The notes under the pieces: generated by a model
What the model was told of the DNA's origin: nothing
The model's input: the letters and a program-made list of their open reading frames with translations, nothing else
Databases searched by the model: none
NCBI GenBank assembly: GCA_965279065.1
Contig: OZ257134.1
Location: forward strand, 2,046,001 to 2,110,000
Length of the DNA stretch: 64,000 nt
Direction: 5' to 3'
From: JAKAXS01 sp965279065
Lineage (GTDB): Bacteria > Pseudomonadota > Alphaproteobacteria > Rhizobiales > Hyphomicrobiaceae
Translations under genes and position numbers: made by a program
In this document: piece by piece, positions 17,259-26,668 of the stretch
How the letters are laid out: the number at the start of each line of letters is the position of its first letter
Position numbering within the stretch: the stretch's first letter is position 1

Positions 17259-18775
17259 CAGCCTTTCCCTTTCTTCTTCTTCGCAGCGCCCTTGAGCCAC
17301 CAGGCGTCCGGCGACGTGAAGCGGCCGGCCGCCGTCTCGATCACCTGCGCGGTACGAAACAGCGTCGCCTCGTCGAACGGCTTGCCGATGAGCTGCAGCC
17401 CCAGCGGCGTGCCCTCCGATGACAATCCCGCCGGCACTGAAATGCCGGGCAGCCCGGCCATATTTACGGTCACCGTGAAGATGTCTTCCAGATACATGGC
17501 GATCGGATCGCCCGTTTTCTCGCCGAAGCCGAATGCGGGCGACGGTGTCGTCGGCGTCAGCACCACATCGACCTTGTCCCACGCCTCATCGAAGTCACGT
17601 TTGATGAGCGTGCGCACTTTCTGCGCTTTGAGGTAGTAAGCATCGTAATAGCCCGCCGACAGCACATACGTGCCGACCAGAATTCTCTTGCGCACCTCGT
17701 GGCCGAACCCGGCCGCGCGCGTGTTCTCGTATGTCTCGATGACGTCGCGACCGTTGACGCGCAGCCCGTAACGTACCCCGTCATAGCGCGCAAGATTGGA
17801 CGACGCCTCGGCCGGCGCCACGATGTAGTACGCCGGTAGCGCGTATTTCGTGTGCGGCAGGCTGATGTCGTGGATGGTGGCGCCGGCATCCTTGAGGATG
17901 GCGATGCCCTTCTGCCAGAGCGCATCAATCTCAGCCGACATGCCCTCGACGCGATATTCCTTCGGCACGCCGATGCGCAGCCCCTTCACGCCGCTCGTCA
18001 GCCCCGTCTCGTAATCCGGGACCGGCGCGTTGACGGAAGTCGAATCCTTCGCGTCATAGCTCGCCATGTTGGTCAGCATCACTGCCGCATCACGCACGGT
18101 TTTGGCAATCGGCCCGGCCTGGTCGAGCGAGGAGGCGAACGCCACGATACCCCAGCGCGAGCAGCGGCCGTACGTCGGCTTGATGCCGACGGTGCCCGTC
18201 AATGCCGCCGGCTGGCGAATAGATCCGCCGGTATCGGTCGCCGTCGCGGCCAGGCACAGGTTCGCCGCCACTGCCGCGGACGATCCCCCCGATGACCCGC
18301 CGGGAACGAGCTTTGTTTCCGCGCCTTTGCGTCGCCACGGCGACACGACCGGCCCGAACGCGCTCGTCTCGTTGGACGAACCCATGGCGAACTCGTCGTT
18401 ATTGAGCTTGCCGAGCATCACCGCCCCGGCGTTCCACAGATTGCCGCCGACCGTCGACTCGTAGGCCGGCTTGAAGTCGTCGAGAATATTCGAGCACGCC
18501 GTAGTGCGGATGCCGTTGGTGCAGAACAGGTCCTTGTTGCCCAGCGGCAGGCCTTCGAGCGGCCGCGCATCGCCCTTGGCAAGCCGCACATCGCTGGCCT
18601 TGGCCTGAGCGCGTGCGTGCTCCGGCGTCGGCAGCACATAGGCGTTCAGCTTGTCGTTGGCCTTGTCGATGGCGCCGATGTGCGCCTCGGTCAGCTCCGT
18701 CGCCGTGAATTCCTTTTTGCGCAAACCCTCGCGTGCTTCCGAAAGCGTAAGAGCCGTCAAATCCGTCACGATCAC
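17258..18775 (-). CDS. gatA: Asp-tRNA(Asn)/Glu-tRNA(Gln) amidotransferase subunit A
   Basis: A 505-residue amidase-signature enzyme. The triad is Lys81 (LGNKDLF), the cis-Ser near 161 in GGSSGGSSAA, and nucleophile Ser185 in DTGGSIRQPA. With GatB and GatC it turns Glu-tRNA(Gln) into Gln-tRNA(Gln). I chose the GTG start at 18775 because GTGA overlaps the stop of the upstream secreted-protein gene and gives normal length. The C-terminus is Lys-rich. gatC lies upstream with one gene between; gatB is not in the window. Confidence 0.95.
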   Translation of the reverse strand: MIVTDLTALTLSEAREGLRKKEFTATELTEAHIGAIDKANDKLNAYVLPTPEHARAQAKASDVRLAKGDARPLEGLPLGNKDLFCTNGIRTTACSNILDDFKPAYESTVGGNLWNAGAVMLGKLNNDEFAMGSSNETSAFGPVVSPWRRKGAETKLVPGGSSGGSSAAVAANLCLAATATDTGGSIRQPAALTGTVGIKPTYGRCSRWGIVAFASSLDQAGPIAKTVRDAAVMLTNMASYDAKDSTSVNAPVPDYETGLTSGVKGLRIGVPKEYRVEGMSAEIDALWQKGIAILKDAGATIHDISLPHTKYALPAYYIVAPAEASSNLARYDGVRYGLRVNGRDVIETYENTRAAGFGHEVRKRILVGTYVLSAGYYDAYYLKAQKVRTLIKRDFDEAWDKVDVVLTPTTPSPAFGFGEKTGDPIAMYLEDIFTVTVNMAGLPGISVPAGLSSEGTPLGLQLIGKPFDEATLFRTAQVIETAAGRFTSPDAWWLKGAAKKKKGKG

Positions 18776-19188
18776 TTGTCCTTCTTGGCGGCTGGCGCGT
18801 CGCACACGGCATACACCGTGGGCTCCTCCTCGCCTTCACCCGTCACCTTGAATGTGCCCTCGCCGGTCTTGTCGATGACCTGCGTGTCTTCCCACTGGCT
18901 CTCGCCTTCCTCGCACGAGGTGACGACCTTCCAGGTCTTGCCGGCTTCCGCTTCCGTCACCGACTTGAAGGTGCACCCGTGTTCCCAACCCTCGTAGCCC
19001 TTAGCGGAAAGCGTCTCCGGCACGGTCGAAATATTCCGGTCGCCGCCGCCAGCCAGGGCCTTGAGCTTTTCGCAGCCTTCGCTGGTTGCGTACGTGGCCG
19101 AACCGAGGAACGCAGCCGTCTCCTGCCCCATTGCGGGTACAGCAAGAGTCGGCACGATCAATACGAACGTCAGGGCAAAACGGCGCAT
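18772..19188 (-). CDS. Secreted protein inserted between gatC and gatA
   Basis: A 138-residue product with a signal peptide (MRRFALTFVLIVPTLAVPAMGQE) and four Cys in the mature part (EGCEKL, HGCTFK, TSCEEG, AVCDAP), suggesting two disulfides in the periplasm. It overlaps gatA by 4 bp and ends the gap after gatC by 3 bp, so it is co-translated with a cytosolic enzyme complex it cannot meet. Family not recognised. Confidence 0.65.
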   Translation of the reverse strand: MRRFALTFVLIVPTLAVPAMGQETAAFLGSATYATSEGCEKLKALAGGGDRNISTVPETLSAKGYEGWEHGCTFKSVTEAEAGKTWKVVTSCEEGESQWEDTQVIDKTGEGTFKVTGEGEEEPTVYAVCDAPAAKKDK

Positions 19189-19191
19189 GGG

Positions 19192-19479
19192 TTACTCCAC
19201 CACTTTGGGAACGACAAAGAAATTGTCCTCGCTGATAGGCGCGTTGGCGACGACCGTGGCGGCGATCTCGCCGTCGGTCACCTCGTCCGGCCGCCGTTCC
19301 AGATCCTGGGCGACGATGCGCGTCATCGGCTCGATCGATGTCGTATCGACTTCGTCGAGTTGCTTCACCCAGTCGAGGATGCCAGACAGCTCCTTCTGAA
19401 GCGACTGGGCCTCCCCGTCTGTGATCTTGATGCGCGCCAGACGTGCGATGCGCCGCACGGTCGCTTCGTCGACCTGCAT
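19192..19479 (-). CDS. gatC: Asp-tRNA(Asn)/Glu-tRNA(Gln) amidotransferase subunit C
   Basis: A 95-residue protein of normal GatC length. It begins MQVDEATVRRIARLARI and ends APISEDNFFVVPKVVE, both hallmarks; TTSIEPMTRIV is the linker that wraps GatA. It stabilises the GatCAB complex. First gene of a tight operon running into the secreted protein and gatA. ATG 19479 is chosen by family length. Confidence 0.93.
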   Translation of the reverse strand: MQVDEATVRRIARLARIKITDGEAQSLQKELSGILDWVKQLDEVDTTSIEPMTRIVAQDLERRPDEVTDGEIAATVVANAPISEDNFFVVPKVVE

Positions 19480-19579
19480 GGCCCCTCTTCCATTTGAATT
19501 CGCTAGGTACCGGGGCAGTCTTAGCGGCGCGCCCGCCGGGGCGCAAGCTACGCTCGAAATGCTGCGGCCGCTCCGTCGC

Positions 19580-21847
19580 TTAGTGTATTTTGGACAGGAA
19601 CGGCCCCAGGATGTCGGAGGCGTCGTCCGTCCACGCCTTGACCTTCCCCGGCTCGAAGGCCACGGCCGTGTCCAGCGCCTTGAACTCGGCGATGGTCTCC
19701 GGCTCGCGTGCGAACACCGCCACCGTCGACGTCGTCTGCCCATAGCTGCCGTCGGTGGTATCGTCGGAAAGGATCGTTCCTTCCAGCCCCGCCACCAGCG
19801 GCTGCGTCGACGCCAGCACGCGATCGAGATCCAAGTACCGGTTGGAGATGTGCAGAACCGCCACGCCGCCCGGACGCAGCTTGGCGCGATAGAGCTCCAG
19901 CGCCTCCTTCGTCATCAGGTGCACCGGAACGGCGTCCGAGGAAAAAGCATCGACGATGATCAGATCGAAGCTCTCGTCCTTCTCCTTGGCCAGCGTCAAC
20001 CGCGCATCGCCCAGCACGATGTCGACGTTCGGCTGGCAGTTCACGAGGTAGGTGAACTGAGGCGACTTGGCGATGCCGACCACCACCGGATCGATCTCGA
20101 AAAAGCGCCACGCCTCGCCATCCTGGGCATAGCACGACAGCGATCCCGCACCCAGGCCGACGACGCCGTACCGTCCCTTTTCTCCCTTGGCGGAAAGCTT
20201 GGCTCGGATCATCTCGATGGACTTCGCCATCGGCGACGTCGGGTGATAGTAGGTGCCCGGCGTCGTGTCGGCGACGATGTTGCCCTGATCGTCGCGGATA
20301 CGTTGCGCGCCGTGCAACGTCGTGCCGTGGTTGAGCAGGTTGAACTTGCCGTCTTCCGACAGCATCACGCGATAGACGCCGAAGTAGCTGCGCTGCGCCT
20401 GGCCGCGATGCACGTCCGACGGCAACAGCACGATCATCATGCACATGACCAGCGCGGCCGCAGCCTGCCGCATCGGATATTGCCACATCGCCAGCATCAG
20501 CACGGCGCCGATCAGCGTCATGCCGGCCGCCACACCATAGCCGCGGAAGTTGTAACCCTCCCCCGTAGCCAGACGCGCGCCCCAGTAAAGCACCACCGAA
20601 CCGAGCACGACGATTGTAGCAGCTATGGTCAATTCCAGCAGGTTGGTCCGGCCTATCCGGCTGATAACGCCAGGCCGGCACGCCATCGTCAGCGCCAGAA
20701 GCAGCGGATACTCGTACACTTCCGGAAACAGCGCCGGCGCCAGCAACGCCGCGAACAATCCGCCTAGCACGCCGCCGAACGACATCCACAAATAGAACTC
20801 GGTCAGATAGCGCGCCGCCGGCCGCGCGTCGTATAACGTGCGATGCGCCACGAGCGCCGACGTCACGAACGCCGCGACCCCGGCCGCAGCCGTCGTCATC
20901 CACTTGTCGTGCTCGGTTTGCGACAGCTGCAGCAGCGCCACGATCAACGCCACCAGATGCAGCACCAGCAGGACCGGCATGGGGATCCACGCCCGTTCGC
21001 GAAATACGATAACAAACGTCATGAGATAGAGCGCCAGCGGGATCACCCAGATCAGCGGCGCCGACGCCACGTCGGTGGCGATATGCGTCGTAAACGCCGT
21101 CAGCAGCGCCGCTGGCACCAGTGCCAGGCCCACCCACTGCGCCCGATCGGACAACGTTGGCGGGTTGACCGTGTCGCCACCATCTGTTGGCGCCACCGCA
21201 TCGGCGACGGGCGCCACGAACAGCCGTACGAGAAAGAAGCAGCCGCCCAACGCCGCAATCAACGCCACGAAGCCGACCGCCCACAGCGAACTGAGCGCCT
21301 TGAGCCCGATCATCGGTTCCAGCACGAAAGGATAGCCCAGTAGGGCAATCAGGCTGCCGAGATTGGACGCCGCGTACAGGAAGTAAGGATCGCCACCCTG
21401 AACATGTCCCGTCCGTGCGAACCAGGCCTGCAGCAGCGGCGCGTTGGCCGCGACCGCCATGAACGGCAGCCCGATCGCGACGCTGAAAAGGCCCAACTGC
21501 CAGAGATAGGGACTGCCACTTGGTGGCTCCGACCAACTCGCCGGCAGACCGATCGGCAAGAACAGCAGCGCCACGGCGCACAGTCCGAGATGCACGTAGC
21601 CCGTCGTCGCGATCGGGACGCGCGCAATCAGCAGATGCGCGTAGCAGTATCCGGCCAGTAGGGCGCCCTGAAAAAAGCATAGCGCAACGGCCCAGACCGA
21701 TGGTGACCCACCCAACAGCGGAAGAACCATTTTGGCGAACATGGGCTGTACGGAGAACAACAGCAGCGCGGAGAGGAACGTCGTCGCCGTAAACGCCAGC
21801 AATGTACCGGTGCTGGCTCGCCGCGGAGCCAGGGGTGCCTTGGACAT
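19580..21847 (-). CDS. Membrane protein with C-terminal spermidine-synthase-like domain
   Basis: A 755-residue protein with about a dozen hydrophobic helices in residues 15-490, then a Rossmann-type methyltransferase/aminopropyltransferase domain. That domain has GVVGLGAGSLSCYAQ (the nucleotide-binding glycine loop), RFFEIDPVVV and SFDLIIVDAFSSDAVPVHLMT. The arrangement matches the 'fused MFS/spermidine synthase' proteins seen in many bacteria; their substrates are not established. The start at 21847 was chosen because the open frame to 22003 lacks the hydrophobic leader pattern. Confidence 0.8.
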   Translation of the reverse strand: MSKAPLAPRRASTGTLLAFTATTFLSALLLFSVQPMFAKMVLPLLGGSPSVWAVALCFFQGALLAGYCYAHLLIARVPIATTGYVHLGLCAVALLFLPIGLPASWSEPPSGSPYLWQLGLFSVAIGLPFMAVAANAPLLQAWFARTGHVQGGDPYFLYAASNLGSLIALLGYPFVLEPMIGLKALSSLWAVGFVALIAALGGCFFLVRLFVAPVADAVAPTDGGDTVNPPTLSDRAQWVGLALVPAALLTAFTTHIATDVASAPLIWVIPLALYLMTFVIVFRERAWIPMPVLLVLHLVALIVALLQLSQTEHDKWMTTAAAGVAAFVTSALVAHRTLYDARPAARYLTEFYLWMSFGGVLGGLFAALLAPALFPEVYEYPLLLALTMACRPGVISRIGRTNLLELTIAATIVVLGSVVLYWGARLATGEGYNFRGYGVAAGMTLIGAVLMLAMWQYPMRQAAAALVMCMMIVLLPSDVHRGQAQRSYFGVYRVMLSEDGKFNLLNHGTTLHGAQRIRDDQGNIVADTTPGTYYHPTSPMAKSIEMIRAKLSAKGEKGRYGVVGLGAGSLSCYAQDGEAWRFFEIDPVVVGIAKSPQFTYLVNCQPNVDIVLGDARLTLAKEKDESFDLIIVDAFSSDAVPVHLMTKEALELYRAKLRPGGVAVLHISNRYLDLDRVLASTQPLVAGLEGTILSDDTTDGSYGQTTSTVAVFAREPETIAEFKALDTAVAFEPGKVKAWTDDASDILGPFLSKIH

Positions 21848-22100
21848 GACCTCTCCATTTTTTGGCCGTCGCCGCAGTACGTTACCGGCCAGCCTTGTTT
21901 TTCGGCCGCCAGACTGCAAGCCATGACGGCGAAGTGCAAGCCTCCGTATCGCGCCCGTCAAACCGTCAAGTCCCAGCCGCACGAAAGGTTGCCGCAGCAG
22001 CACTGCGGTTTGATCAAGCCTCCTGCGCGCGCAATGGCGCGAACCGCGGCAGACCGTATAAGGGAGGATCCAATCGCCGCAACCGCGAGCAACGCCACAG

Positions 22101-22604
22101 ATGTCGCAACCTGAATCGCCCCCGCCTGTTTCGGTGGGTCAAACGCTTGACGATGTCACGGCATTTGCCGCGCTGCTGCCACCGTCTCGCCGCTTGATCG
22201 GCATCGATGCCGGCACCAAGACGCTGGGGCTGGCGTTGTCAGACGTATCGCGCTTCATCGCCTCTCCGCTCGAAACGATTCAACGAACGAAGTTCACCGC
22301 CGACGCCACGCGCCTGTTGCAGATCGCAGCCGAGCACAACATCGCTGGCTTCGTTTTGGGCTGGCCCGTCAACCTGGACGGCACCATTGGTCCGCGCGCC
22401 CAGGCGACGCGCGCCTTCGCCCGCAATGTCAACAAACTGACGCCGTTGCCCATCTTCCTCTGGGACGAACGTCTGTCGACGGCGGAAGCCGAACGCATGC
22501 TTATTGCCGCCGACGCCAGCCGGAAGCGCCGCGCCGACGTCATCGACAAGCTTGCCGCCACAATCATTCTGCAAGGTGCCCTGAACCGCATGCGCCATTT
22601 GTGA
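22101..22604 (+). CDS. ruvX: RuvX/YqgF Holliday-junction resolvase-like nuclease
   Basis: A 167-residue RNase H-fold protein. RLIGIDAGTKTLGLALSD (31-48) carries the catalytic Asp36; FVLGWPVNLDGT and DERLSTAEAERML supply the next motifs and RRADVIDKLAATIILQGAL the last acidic residue. The family acts in 16S rRNA 5'-end maturation and/or Holliday-junction cleavage. An N-terminal tail of about 30 residues precedes the domain; a later start is possible. Confidence 0.9.
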   Translation: MSQPESPPPVSVGQTLDDVTAFAALLPPSRRLIGIDAGTKTLGLALSDVSRFIASPLETIQRTKFTADATRLLQIAAEHNIAGFVLGWPVNLDGTIGPRAQATRAFARNVNKLTPLPIFLWDERLSTAEAERMLIAADASRKRRADVIDKLAATIILQGALNRMRHL

Positions 22605-22781
22605 GCCGCGCTTTAACTCTTCCAGGCGAAATTTTTTCGTCAACGCCGGCTGCGGCTTATTCGCCATCGGCGATGTGCACCCCATGTCATGTCGTAACGG
22701 CGCCGCAATGCTTTCCGACGATGTGGAAGGTTGTCCGAGCGGTCTTGAAACTCCGTTTCCCCGCTCGCGTACGGGAAAGAA

Positions 22782-23996
22782 ATGCGTAGCAGTATCGATA
22801 CCGCTGATACCCTTCCCCAGGTTCGCCGCAAGCCGGCGGCGATAGCCCAGACACAGGCCGGCGCCGAGATCGCGGCCCGCTTCCATACCAAGGTGCGCGG
22901 TGCCATCCGCTCGTTCGTTGCGTCCTCGCCGCGCGCAGCAGACCTGGCCAACGTGTTTCCGGCAGCCGCCTACGTCATCGCGTCGAAGGCGGCCCCGCCG
23001 CCCGATCTTGATCGCGCGCAGCGCCTGACGCTGGAGGGCGCCCCCTTGCGCGAAGTGGCCCGCACCCTGGGCCTGCCGTTATGGCTGCGCCGCTTGCCGC
23101 CCGAAGCGTTCCGCTCAGCCCCCGGCGCCGTGCCGTCATCGGAAATGTTCACGCGGCGCATCGCCAATCACTTGCCTGTTCCGGCATCGGAGAGCGCGTT
23201 CTGGCTGACCTCCATCACCTTCGCTGCCAAGGCCTGCGACGAGTATTTCGCCCTCTGGCTGGCAAGCCAGCGCATCTTCATGGATCAGCATCGCGATCCG
23301 GATCGCCTGTTCTCCGTGCTCGCCGCCTACGCCTGGTTCTCCAGCGCCGACCGCACGCGCGGCAACAGCCTGATCGTCACACCGTGGCGCCCGGAAATGG
23401 CGTTCGATACGGCCGTGTGCGCAGCCAAGAGCTGGCTCAATCGCGTACGCCTCACGCTGCAACTGCGCGACGGCGTCGTTACTGACACCTGGCTGACACC
23501 CGGCGAGGTCAACGGCCTTTCCTTCCTGCCCCTGCTCAACGCCAACGAAATCCTGGCGGAGTCGCGCGCCATGCAGAATTGCGCCGACCAGTATTCCGAC
23601 CGCGTCGCGCGCGACAAATGCCGGCTGTTTTCCGTCCGCCGCCGCGGCGTCCGTGTGGCCACGCTCGAGATTGGCCCGCACGCCCGTGAGCCGCACATGC
23701 TGGCGATCAACCAGCTGAAGGCCCGCCACAACTTACCGGCGGCGGGCGAGATCTGGCAGACAGCCCATGCCTGGCTCGCCACACAGACCGAACTCCGCCG
23801 GCCGCCGCAGCCGGCATCGCCGGACCGCGCCCTCAACGCCGCGGCCTGGGCATCCCTCATGCAGCCTTATCGCGTGGCCAAGGACGGCGCCCGCTGGCTG
23901 CCGGCCAAACCGACGCTCGAGGCCTTCGCGCTGCTCGACAACTACATGGCCGATTTGGCCCGCCGGGGCGGCGTCTCGTCCTGGCTATTCACCTGA
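22782..23996 (+). CDS. PcfJ-like protein
   Basis: A 404-residue soluble protein. The region ESRAMQNCADQYSDRVARDKCRLFSV...VATLEI resembles the core of PcfJ-domain proteins, first noted on conjugative plasmids but common on chromosomes, with unknown biochemical role. The rest is helical and not recognised. It follows ruvX by about 180 bp. Confidence 0.5.
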   Translation: MRSSIDTADTLPQVRRKPAAIAQTQAGAEIAARFHTKVRGAIRSFVASSPRAADLANVFPAAAYVIASKAAPPPDLDRAQRLTLEGAPLREVARTLGLPLWLRRLPPEAFRSAPGAVPSSEMFTRRIANHLPVPASESAFWLTSITFAAKACDEYFALWLASQRIFMDQHRDPDRLFSVLAAYAWFSSADRTRGNSLIVTPWRPEMAFDTAVCAAKSWLNRVRLTLQLRDGVVTDTWLTPGEVNGLSFLPLLNANEILAESRAMQNCADQYSDRVARDKCRLFSVRRRGVRVATLEIGPHAREPHMLAINQLKARHNLPAAGEIWQTAHAWLATQTELRRPPQPASPDRALNAAAWASLMQPYRVAKDGARWLPAKPTLEAFALLDNYMADLARRGGVSSWLFT

Positions 23997-24071
23997 AATT
24001 GCCGAAGCGTCCTTGACGGGCTCGCGGCGCGCTGCTTTGCCTGAGTCCACCTCGCAGCCGCGGAACGCGCC

Positions 24072-24839
24072 ATGGACCTCCCCCTATCCACGCTCGACCT
24101 GATCGCCCTCGCTTGGTTTGGCCTCCTTGTGATCGGCTACAAGATCGTCGGCATGTTCCCGGCGATGGAAAAGCGCAACATCATCGCCGCGGTCCAGGCC
24201 CAGCGCTACAAATGGATGCGTACGATGGTGCGCCGTGACAACCGCGTCGTCGATACCTTCGTCGTCGGTAATCTCGGCCAGGGAAACGCATTCTTCGCTT
24301 CTACGAGCGCCATCGCCATCGGTGGCCTCACCACCATTCTCGGCAAGGGTGACGCCGCGCGCGATGTGATGCAGCATCTGCCCTACACGGCACCGATGCC
24401 GCCGCTGCTGTGGGAGCTGAAGGTCATCTTCATGGCAAGCATCTTCGTCTACGCGTTTTTCAAGTTCGCGTGGGCCTTCCGCATGTCGCACTATACCGGC
24501 ATCATGATCGGCGCCACACCATTGCTCTCGACGGCGACGCAACGCGAATGCGATGAACACGGCCACCGCTGCGCCATCATCAGCGGCCTGGCGGCGGAGC
24601 ACTCATCGAGCGGCTTGCGAGCGTTCTATTATTCGATCGCGGCCTTGGCGTGGTTCTTCCACCCGATCCTGTTCATGATCGCCACGGCCTGGGTGCTGCT
24701 CATTCTCGTGCGTCGCGACTACTTCTCGCTCTCCCGCGCCGTCATCGCCGAGGAAAACGACCTCTCCGCCGTAACGTTTTCCGGTATGCCGGCGCAGTCC
24801 GCCAAGTCTGCCGCCAAAGCCGAGACGGAAGGATTGTAG
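24072..24839 (+). CDS. DUF599 integral membrane protein
   Basis: A 255-residue protein with about four membrane helices (LDLIALAWFGLLVIGYKIVG; the FASTSAIAIGGLTTILG region; VIFMASIFVYAFFKFAWAF; FYYSIAALAWFFHPILFMIATAWVLLIL). NIIAAVQAQRYKWMRTMVRRDNRVVDTFVVGNL and the overall plan match DUF599. Function unknown. It ends at a dispersed repeat shared with the aidB stop. Confidence 0.8.
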   Translation: MDLPLSTLDLIALAWFGLLVIGYKIVGMFPAMEKRNIIAAVQAQRYKWMRTMVRRDNRVVDTFVVGNLGQGNAFFASTSAIAIGGLTTILGKGDAARDVMQHLPYTAPMPPLLWELKVIFMASIFVYAFFKFAWAFRMSHYTGIMIGATPLLSTATQRECDEHGHRCAIISGLAAEHSSSGLRAFYYSIAALAWFFHPILFMIATAWVLLILVRRDYFSLSRAVIAEENDLSAVTFSGMPAQSAKSAAKAETEGL

Positions 24840-24866
24840 GTTGGGTCAAGCGGAGCGCGACCCAAC
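24840..24866. repeat. Short dispersed inverted repeat (GTTGGGTC...GACCCAAC)
   Basis: Arms GTTGGGTC (24840-24847) and GACCCAAC (24859-24866) flank AAGCGGAGCGC. The sequence resembles a common alphaproteobacterial intergenic repeat whose spurious translation reads WVKRSATQ. It sits exactly between the convergent DUF599 and aidB-like genes and touches both stop regions; it may serve as a terminator. Confidence 0.55.
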
Positions 24867-26581
24867 TACCCACTGTCCCGGTTCGGCGTTGCCCTCGCGA
24901 TGATGGCGGTCTTATCCGCCCAATCAAGCCCTTGCCCGTATGTGAACCGGGGGATCGATCCCATGCGTGTCGCGATGAATGCGTCCGCCACGGAGGCGGG
25001 CGCATGGGCCCGTAAGATCGTCCCAGCCGCTAGCACGGCAAGACCTTCCACTAGGGTCCGGGCTCTCACATCGAGCAGCCGCGGCTCCTGCAGAATGCTC
25101 TCCAGACGGGCATGTGCCGCCTTGAGATGTGCATCGTCGCCCGCCGCCTGTTTCAGCTCTTCCATCACCGTCTCGACGACGTCGCCATCACGCTGCAGCA
25201 CGCGCAGGACGTCGAGCGCCATGACGTTGCCGGAGCCCTCCCAGATCGCATTCACCGGCACCTCGCGATAGAGCCGCGCCAGCGTATGATCCTCCACGTA
25301 CCCGTTGCCCCCCAGGCACTCCATCGCCTCGGCAACGACGGTCGGCGCGATCTTGCACACCCAATACTTCGTCACCGGCGTCATCAGCCGCCGCCAAGCC
25401 GCCGCCCGCTGATCCGTCGCGCGGTCGAACGATCGCGCCAGCCGGAACGCCAGTGCCGTCGCCGCCTCCGCATCGAGCGCAAGATCCGCCAGCACCTCGG
25501 TCATCAGCGGCTGCTTGACGAGTGGGGAGCCGAAAACCGTCCGGTGCTCCGCATGATGGATCGCATGGGCCACAGCGCGCCGCATGAGCCCGGCCGAAGA
25601 CACCGCGCAATCGAGTCGCGTATACGTCACCATTTCGATGATTGAGGGAACGCCGCGCCCTTCCTCGCCGATCAGCCAGGCATGCGCGCCGTGAAATTCC
25701 ACTTCCGAGGAGGCGTTGGAGCGATTGCCAAGCTTGTCCTTCAGGCGCTGGAACTGCAGTCCGTTGACGCTGCCGTCTGGCAGGAAACGTGGCATCAGGA
25801 AGCACGACAGGCCCTTATCCGCTTGCGCCAGCACCAGGAAGCCGTCCGACATAGGCGCCGACATGAACCACTTGTGTCCATCCAGGATGTATTCGGTCCC
25901 GGGTCCGCCCTTGCCGCTCGCCGGCCGCGCGCGCGTAACGTTGGCACGAACATCCGTGCCGCCCTGACGCTCCGTCATTCCCATGCCGATGGTTACGGCT
26001 GTCTTTTCGGGGAACGCCAAGAAGCGGCGGTCGTAGGCTTTTGACAGGATCTTCGGCAGCCACTCGGCGGCAATATCAGGTTGCAGCAACAGCGTTGGCA
26101 CGGCCGCGTTGGTCATCGTGACGGGGCAGCAGTGCCCCGCCTCCATCTGCGCCGCCATATAGCACCCGGCCGCCCGCACGACGTGCGCGCCGGCCTTTGG
26201 CGACGCATCAGGCGTCGCGTGGTGCGCCCAGACCGACGAATGCAGGCCCTCCGCGCAGCTGACCTCCATCAACGCATGATAGGCCGGATGAAACTCGACC
26301 GTATCCAGCCGTTCGCCGCGCGCCGAGTGCGTCTTCAACTTTGGCGGATTTTCATTCGCGAGCCGTGCAAGCTCGGCATTTTCGGCCGATCCGCAGATCT
26401 GCCCGAACGCCGTCAGAGCCTTGGCGGCACGCCCGCCCCCTTCCCGTTGCACGGTGTCCGCCAATGCCGCATCTGACGTAAACAGATTGATCTCGCTGAA
26501 TGGCGGCGGCTGATTGGAAGCATCCGATTTGGCAGGCTTGTCGGTCACGGCGGACGGGATCGCTTTGTTGTGCTGGTTCAT
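24866..26581 (-). CDS. AidB-like acyl-CoA dehydrogenase
   Basis: A 571-residue flavoprotein. The central part shows acyl-CoA dehydrogenase motifs: GMGMTERQGGTDVRANVTRA, DGHKWFMSAPMSDGFLVLAQ, LGNRSNASSEVEF, and the C-terminal MECLGGNGYVEDHTLARLYREVPVNAIWEGSGNVMALDVLR. Length and the long N-terminal domain match AidB, the alkylation-response protein, rather than the shorter beta-oxidation enzymes. AidB binds DNA and FAD; its true substrate is uncertain. Start at 26581, sharing a divergent 87-bp gap with pyrB. Confidence 0.85.
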   Translation of the reverse strand: MNQHNKAIPSAVTDKPAKSDASNQPPPFSEINLFTSDAALADTVQREGGGRAAKALTAFGQICGSAENAELARLANENPPKLKTHSARGERLDTVEFHPAYHALMEVSCAEGLHSSVWAHHATPDASPKAGAHVVRAAGCYMAAQMEAGHCCPVTMTNAAVPTLLLQPDIAAEWLPKILSKAYDRRFLAFPEKTAVTIGMGMTERQGGTDVRANVTRARPASGKGGPGTEYILDGHKWFMSAPMSDGFLVLAQADKGLSCFLMPRFLPDGSVNGLQFQRLKDKLGNRSNASSEVEFHGAHAWLIGEEGRGVPSIIEMVTYTRLDCAVSSAGLMRRAVAHAIHHAEHRTVFGSPLVKQPLMTEVLADLALDAEAATALAFRLARSFDRATDQRAAAWRRLMTPVTKYWVCKIAPTVVAEAMECLGGNGYVEDHTLARLYREVPVNAIWEGSGNVMALDVLRVLQRDGDVVETVMEELKQAAGDDAHLKAAHARLESILQEPRLLDVRARTLVEGLAVLAAGTILRAHAPASVADAFIATRMGSIPRFTYGQGLDWADKTAIIARATPNRDSG

Positions 26582-26668
26582 CAAACGCGATTCATTCACT
26601 TTAAATGGCGTCAGCAAGGCGAAGCCGGGTTGCCCCATGGAGGCAATTGCCTTATACGCACGCCTTTA

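Noticed and set aside
19421..20767. 448-codon + strand frame opposite the spermidine-synthase-like gene
   Set aside because: His/Arg/Gln-rich shadow with no motif; the - strand frame has clear domain structure.
22725..22775. tRNA-Ser-like fragment (GTCCGAGCGGTCTTGAA)
   Set aside because: A D-arm-like phrase is present but no acceptor stem, anticodon arm or T-loop can be formed around it.
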